Positions 58,808-64,000 of a DNA stretch of 64,000 bases are shown here, piece after piece. Within the stretch, counting starts at the first letter, position 1. Each line of letters starts with the position of its first letter. Position numbers and translations under genes: made by a program. A model generated the notes under the pieces. The model saw only the letters and a list, made by a program, of their open reading frames with translations. It had not been told where the DNA came from and made no database searches. The DNA is from Gordionus sp. m RMFG-2023 (Eukaryota; Nematomorpha; Gordioida; Chordodea; Parachordodidae), in NCBI RefSeq assembly GCF_954871325.1, contig NC_088775.1, positions 81,879,561 to 81,943,560 on the forward strand, written 5' to 3'.

Positions 58808-61800
58808 TTATTTTATTAATAATTTGGATAACCTTATTGATGTTAAAGCAAATTGTGTTATAATATCATCAATTGTAAATTTTTCAAAAACATCAATTTC
58901 GCTGGATATTAACAGTAAATTTTCCAAAAATGGGTCCGAAATTTTATTCCGCATTCGAGTTTTGTTAATTTTTACTTTACTCATGGCTCTTTCGGCTGAA
59001 CAGGAAGTTGTAGGAAGGGTTAATAAATATTTATATAATAAATTTAAATTTGAATAAGAATTTAATTGATTTAAAAGTCGGTATGGTAATATAAAAGAAA
59101 ATTTTATCCATTTTTTTATTTTGGTCATGATTTCGCTGTTGATATTTTCTTTGGTAATTTGATCGTTTGCAATACCTTTAATTATATACAATTACAAATA
59201 AAATATCAATAAATTACTTTCATCAATATATAACGCGTCATTCTTTTTAACTTTTAAAAGATCTTCGCAAAAAATGATTGATTGAGACTCCAAATATAAA
59301 GCAGCGAAAATCATTATATTCATCAACAATGTTTTGGACATCCAATTGATAAGTATTACAAATTTCGGATATTTGCCATCCTTCTATTTTTTCATTATCC
59401 ATAATTCCAGCGGGAGTAAAAATGGATATCTGTGATAAAAAATTTAAACAATCATAATTAAATCGATCATTTAGGTGATTAATTATTGCATTTAGAACAG
59501 GGAAAAATATTTCCGTTCTATATCTATAATAATAAATAATAATTTAAATTTTTTTAATTTATTCAACTTGTTTTTTTTTGTTCAACATAATTATTGAATT
59601 CTGTTTGATCCAATTTGAATATTGATTTCATATTATACAAATCAGTTATTACATTATTCTTTTTCAAAAAACTATTAGATAAGGAATGTAATTTTAAAAA
59701 TATATTGTCTCCATTAGCTATATTTTAAAATTATTTATAGAAATAGTAACTAATATTAACCTTTTAGTTTTTGTAATTTATTTTTTGTATGTTGTATTAA
59801 TTTGGTTACCAAAGCCAAATCATTACCAACTGCCTGCATTTCAATACAAGCCTCATGTGTACATTTCAATATTTCTTTCAAAATAAAAAGACTTAATATA
59901 AAATTTTCATCTTTAATTCTTGATAATAACCCATCGGCAATGGAAGAGGTGCTTGGGTCTATAGAATCTTTTAATTCAACTAATGATGCTAAAATATGTT
60001 CATAAACATCTAAAAAGATTTCTACAGATTTGTAGGATGATGACCAATTTCTGAAAATATATAAGTTTCAAGTTTCATTAAAAATATTTTATTTACCTTG
60101 TTGTGTTTTTAATTCTTTTAAGAGATTTCTTGGACTTTCTCATTTGATATTTAACAAACACACCTTGACGTCTAACTCCATTCATAAAATTATATAACTC
60201 ATCTAATATTCCCATTGCCTTTTTCATTTCAATTTTGCATCCACAAACATGAGCAACTACTAAATTTAGCCGATGTGCATGGCACCAAATATCGAAGGCT
60301 TTTGGAGCCTCTTTCAATATTAAAGCCTGCATTCCTTTGTATACTCCTCTCATATTCCCTGCACCATCCATACTTTGTCCAACCAAATAATCAAGAGGAA
60401 GACCAAGATCATTAAACTTAGAAAAAACATGTTTCTTTATATTTTCCCCAGTGGTTTCTGATGTTGTAAAAACATGTATGATCCTTTCTACAGGATGTGG
60501 ATGCAGATCATCTTCTATACACCGTACAAGCAAAGCTAGGCATTCTTTTTTAGACACATCATATGTTCCATCTAATATGAAGCTATAGGCACGATTCTCT
60601 TTAATTGTTTGAATAATGCTTTTTGTTATTTTTATCTTAATAATTTCAGTTATTTTTTTCACGTGGCCATATGACAGTAAATTTATATAAGGTCTCGAAA
60701 TATTATCTGATTTTTTTCTCCGCAATTTTTCGTTGTTATCCATGTATGCACGTAAAGTTGGAACCGTTTTTGCCATTAATTTTATGAGACACATAAAATT
60801 ACCTTCATTCGAATTAGAACCCCAAAAGGCTATATTACATTTTATAAGGTACATAATGGCATTGATAATATTATGAACTATATTACGATTTTCCATGATT
60901 ATATCAAGCTTATTTGATAGCAAATGATCTTGAATGCGTTTATTTGCAAACCAAGTCATGTTTGCATATTCACTCTTTATGAAGAGAAGATGCTTCGTGT
61001 CTCTCTAAGTCACGCTTTATGTTTTTCCAATTATTTACCCCATGTTGAGTCCAAAAAGTATTGGACTTAGGGCCACCAAACATAATACAATATAGACAAA
61101 AGACTTTGTCTAAAGTAGTGCTATAAGATAGCCAATTTCTGGGGTTGAGGGAACCATCTATATTAACCTTTCTATAATAGGTTATATTCATGCTCCTGTT
61201 TAAAAAGTAAAAAAAAATATATTGGTATAGAAATAATGGATGGGTAAAAATTAATGAAAATAAATATTATTTAAAACCTCTTGTTAGTAACAGGATATTG
61301 AAATTTATTTGTACATGGCTGACAAGGGCCTACAGCAATTATGAAATTTATCAAAATATTTGTCATCCTAAATAATATAAAGTGAAAAGGGTCATTTGGT
61401 TCATTTTTTTTGTATAGCTGAATAAGACTTGGACTTTGAATATCCTCATAATTTATTCCCTTCAAAAGTCATTATATAAATTTTATTTAAATATAATGCC
61501 TCATGCAAAGTAAGTGCCTCACTAGAACCGGGGATTGGATGAGGAGATAATACAATTTGTGAATCTTCAATATTGGAGATTTGAAATAAAGAGTATAATT
61601 TGTTTACTTATGAAAATCTATTTTTAATATAATTTCAGCCAAATGGTCATTTTATTCTTAGCTACATTATAATTAAGTTAATCAATAAATGTTGGAAATA
61701 TTTAAATGTCCTAATTTATTTTCTTCAAAAGTTATCATATAATTCGTATTTAAATTAAATACCTTATCATGCAAAGTAAGCGCCTCACTGGAACTGGGGA

Positions 61801-63374
61801 TTGGATGAGAAGATAATACAATTTGTGAATCTTCAATATTGGAGATTTGCTATAAAGAGTATAATTTGTTTACTTATGAAAAACTATATTTTTAATAAAA
61901 TTTTAGTCAAATGGTCATTTTATTCTTAACTACATTATAATTAAGTTTTTAATAAAGGTTGGAAATATTTAATTAACCTCATAATCATAATTTATTTCTT
62001 TCAAAAGTTATCATATAATTCGTATTTAAATTAAATACCTCATCATACAAAGTAAACACCTCACTGGAACTGGGGATTGGATGAGGAGATAATACAATTT
62101 GTGAATCTTCAATAACTGAGATTTTCTATAAATAAAGAGGAGTTTAATTTCTTTCCTTATGATAACTATATTTTTAATAAATTTTTAGGCAAATGATAAT
62201 TTTTTTTAACTACATTATAATTAAGTTTTTAATAAATGTTTTAATTCTACATGAATACATGATTGAGAAAACAGGTATTAAAAATATTATGAAGTCCAAC
62301 ATAAAGTTATCAGGTTACAATGGAAAGATGATACAAGTAATAGGTCAAGCACAAGTGAATGTAAAATACAAAGGGAATTCACATATTTTGAACGCAATAA
62401 TCATAAACATCAATATGACTTTGTTAGATCATGTAAAAACATTTTTAAAATATACTTGAAAGATTCATAGGCATGATAGATGCAGATTAATATAAAACTG
62501 CGATCACATGAAGAAATCATAAAACAATATTATAATGACTATAAAAATAAAAACAATATTAAGTATAAATAAAATTGTGAAATTCATGATGAAAGTATAT
62601 TATCTAAAGAAATTCTAATAGCTAAATAATCCAATGATAATAAACATACCTAATATAACACATAATGTAAATAAAGGGGATGAAACTCACACAGATAACA
62701 TTTTGAAAATAGTTGATTCCAAATCATATTTTATAAGATTTATATTTAAAAAAGTAAAAGAATTTGAAGTCTTAATTCAATTAAAGATGAAAAGATTTAA
62801 ATTTAAAAATTCCTAGAAATTAACATTACCTTATTTTACTACATTATATTAACTTAATAAGTTTTTTTAATACTTTGGTTTTAAACTATTATTATTAACT
62901 TATTAAACATATTGTTAAATTGAACTTTATAAAGTATATATAGATATAAAAATAGTGTGATAAACAGTTAAAAAACATTAAATAATAATATATATAATTT
63001 ATTTTCTCTATACCCTGACTACTTTAATATTAATATTATTCTGGTAAAATTTTAAATCAGTTTCTATTAATTAACAAATTTATAGTTTTACAATAATAAA
63101 TAAAAATATTACTTTTTGGAAGTAAGATGTTATTATCTTTTTTTTGCAACTATGTTTCAACTCCATTTGTGATATTATATGGAATATCACAATTTAAAGA
63201 TACCCAATTATTATTATCTCTTTTGATGGCTACCTTTGTAAATTTCATATCAGCTGGCTTGACATGAGGATGTTTATGTTTATAATGTTCATGTATCTTG
63301 TCACTTCTTATTTTAGAAGTTTTGCAATTTTTAATATTGCACTTAACTTTAAATATGGTTTTGTTACTTGGCAT
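58808..63374 (-). CDS. hAT transposase, ZMYM1/TTF type, multi-exon, nearly readable
   Basis: DDE-type transposase of the element 58246-63896. Probable order on the minus strand: a CCHH finger (63150-63374; VKCNIKNC then HEHYKHKH); the repeated exons at 61443-62250; 61271-61465; a TTF-type finger (60970-61191; NWLSYST, CLYC, GVNNWKNIKRDLERHEAS); a catalytic exon (60097-60959) with SFILDGTYDVSKKECLALLV and GQSMDGAGNMRGVYKGMQAL, holding the two catalytic aspartates, and WCHAHRLNLVVAH; exon 59761-60050 (NTTR joined across the intron to NWSSS); an exon at about 59570-59722 (phase 1 agrees); a piece at about 59250-59525 (FFPVLNAIINHLNDRF); and the hATC end 58808-59191 (LPTTSCSAERAMSKV), which supplies the last acidic residue. 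One base is off between the TTF exon and the catalytic exon near 60960-60970, and joins at both ends are unsure. Otherwise the core is long and undamaged. Similar to ZMYM1-like genes of invertebrates. Confidence 0.85.
61443..62250 (-). repeat. Triplicated 266-276-bp segment containing a candidate exon
   Basis: Three tandem copies (anchor word AAAGTAA at 61507, 61773 and 62049). Each contains, on the minus strand, an 87-bp frame such as ISNIEDSQIVL..HPIPSSSEALTLHDK bounded in copies 2 and 3 by AG in front and GTATTT behind; copy 1 has lost the AG and GT. Copies differ by several per cent, with frame kept. Probably duplicated exons of the transposase gene. Confidence 0.8.
62230..62460 (+). mobile_element. 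Small retroelement protease-like fossil trace
   Basis: A short plus-strand reading resembles the C-terminal part of a Ty3/Gypsy aspartic protease (KLSGYNGKMIQVIGQAQVNV). It is isolated, truncated at both sides and without LTRs; it lies within the large hAT, in what would be an intron of the transposase. A remnant only. Confidence 0.5.
62461..63149. other. Interior of the large hAT, nothing further recognised
   Basis: AT-rich sequence between the protease-like trace and the zinc-finger exon. A frame at 62634-62816 (+) has no recognisable motif. Confidence 0.45.
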
Positions 63375-64000
63375 CTAGAAAGAAATAATTATTATAATAT
63401 AATTTTTTACATATTATGTTTTTTATTATTCTTTGATTGCTGATATATGTTTTTATGCATGACTCAAAAAATTACCTAAAATTTATCCTGCTAAAATCTA
63501 TAAATTTATTATAAAACATAATATAAATATATTAACCTCTAAGAAAAGTACCAAATAGGAAATGTGTAAATATTAACTTGATAAAATGCTAAATGAAAAT
63601 CGTTGACAAAGAAAATTTATATTATTTATTAATTGACAAATATCTTTACTTTAATTGACATTTTTCAGAAAATCAAACGATAACCATCATAATCGTATCA
63701 ATTAATGGATTAAAAAAAGATTATAATTCAAATCAAAAATTACCCACCAAAAATCAATACCTACCCCCAAAAAAATAATGCCTACCCCCAAAAAATTAAT
63801 ATCAACCCCTTAAAATCGATACCTACCCCCAAAAATGCTAATATATTTTGGAGGCATTTGTCTCCTCCCCCCCCCCCCCCGGCCATGTAGACGCTGCTTA
63901 GCAATACATTTAAAAAGTAATAAATCTGTCAATTATTGAATATCAATTGTCTGATATCATCTCTGAATTACTTTATAATATTGTTGTAATTCTATCCTGA

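Larger units (their letters stand above)
58246..63896 (-). mobile_element. Large hAT element with ZMYM1/TTF-type transposase
   Basis: 5651 bp between CAGCGTCTACATGGC and the inverse GGCCATGTAGACGCTG, flanked by perfect 8-bp duplications CTTAGCAA (58238-58245 and 63897-63904). Long C-runs and CCTACCCCC words sit inside the ends, as in the MITE 50434-50987, whose termini it shares. It carries a multi-exon transposase on the minus strand (58808-63374), an internal 266-276-bp triplication (61443-62250) and a small protease-like fossil trace (62230-62460). Uniform termini and a perfect duplication suggest a fairly young insertion. Confidence 0.94.

Noticed and set aside
62634-62816. Plus-strand frame as a possible small gene
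   Set aside because: Low-complexity Lys/Ile-rich translation inside the hAT with no family signature.

Overview
The window is very AT-rich (rough impression, about three quarters A+T) and comes from an animal nuclear genome. It holds spliced GT-AG genes for a metazoan-type cytosolic HSP90 ending in MEEVD and an NCOA6-like nuclear-receptor coactivator, a gene family I know from animals. Most of the rest is DNA transposons. I cannot name the species. AT-rich invertebrates with many hAT elements, such as some hydrozoans, flatworms or aphids, would fit, but nothing here decides between them.

Host genes. (1) 286-781 (+): last exon of a 2-oxoacid dehydrogenase E1 gene, closest to DHKTD1. (2) 11055-13375 (-): complete four-exon HSP90, 727 aa. 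(3) 31791-43493 (-): a five-exon gene whose splice phases all agree and encode about 1636 aa. Its N-terminal domain, two LXXLL boxes and a basic patch match NCOA6. I see no other host gene.

Mobile DNA. At least ten hAT-type elements or MITEs were found, seven bounded by clear 8-bp target duplications: 2195-5268 (with a MITE inside at 4442-4787), 6247-9594 (a second hAT inside at 6551-9423), 18066-20463, 47444-48703, 50434-50987 and 58246-63896. The last carries an almost readable multi-exon ZMYM1/TTF-type transposase and shares its termini with the small MITE at 50434-50987. Three Helitron 3' ends are present (16437, 51466, 53520). The third belongs to a complete 3.2-kb Helitron (53520-56744), and its empty site can be read in an inverted paralogous copy of the host element near 46990.

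Repeats. 17606-26925 is a foldback-like structure: about 50 bp of matching terminal inverted repeat, longer similar arms, and a 5.8-kb array of about 49 units of 119 bp. Each unit carries the palindrome TGACAATTGTCA, and variant units recur every 8-9 units (higher-order repeat).

Fossils. Broken Ty3/Gypsy-like parts lie at 47342-50280 (-; gag, protease, part of integrase) and 57490-58056 (+; integrase), with a small protease-like trace near 62230-62460 (+). Two inverted ~1-kb repeats (46286-47341 and 53178-57460) sit beside the first two parts and suggest an inversion.
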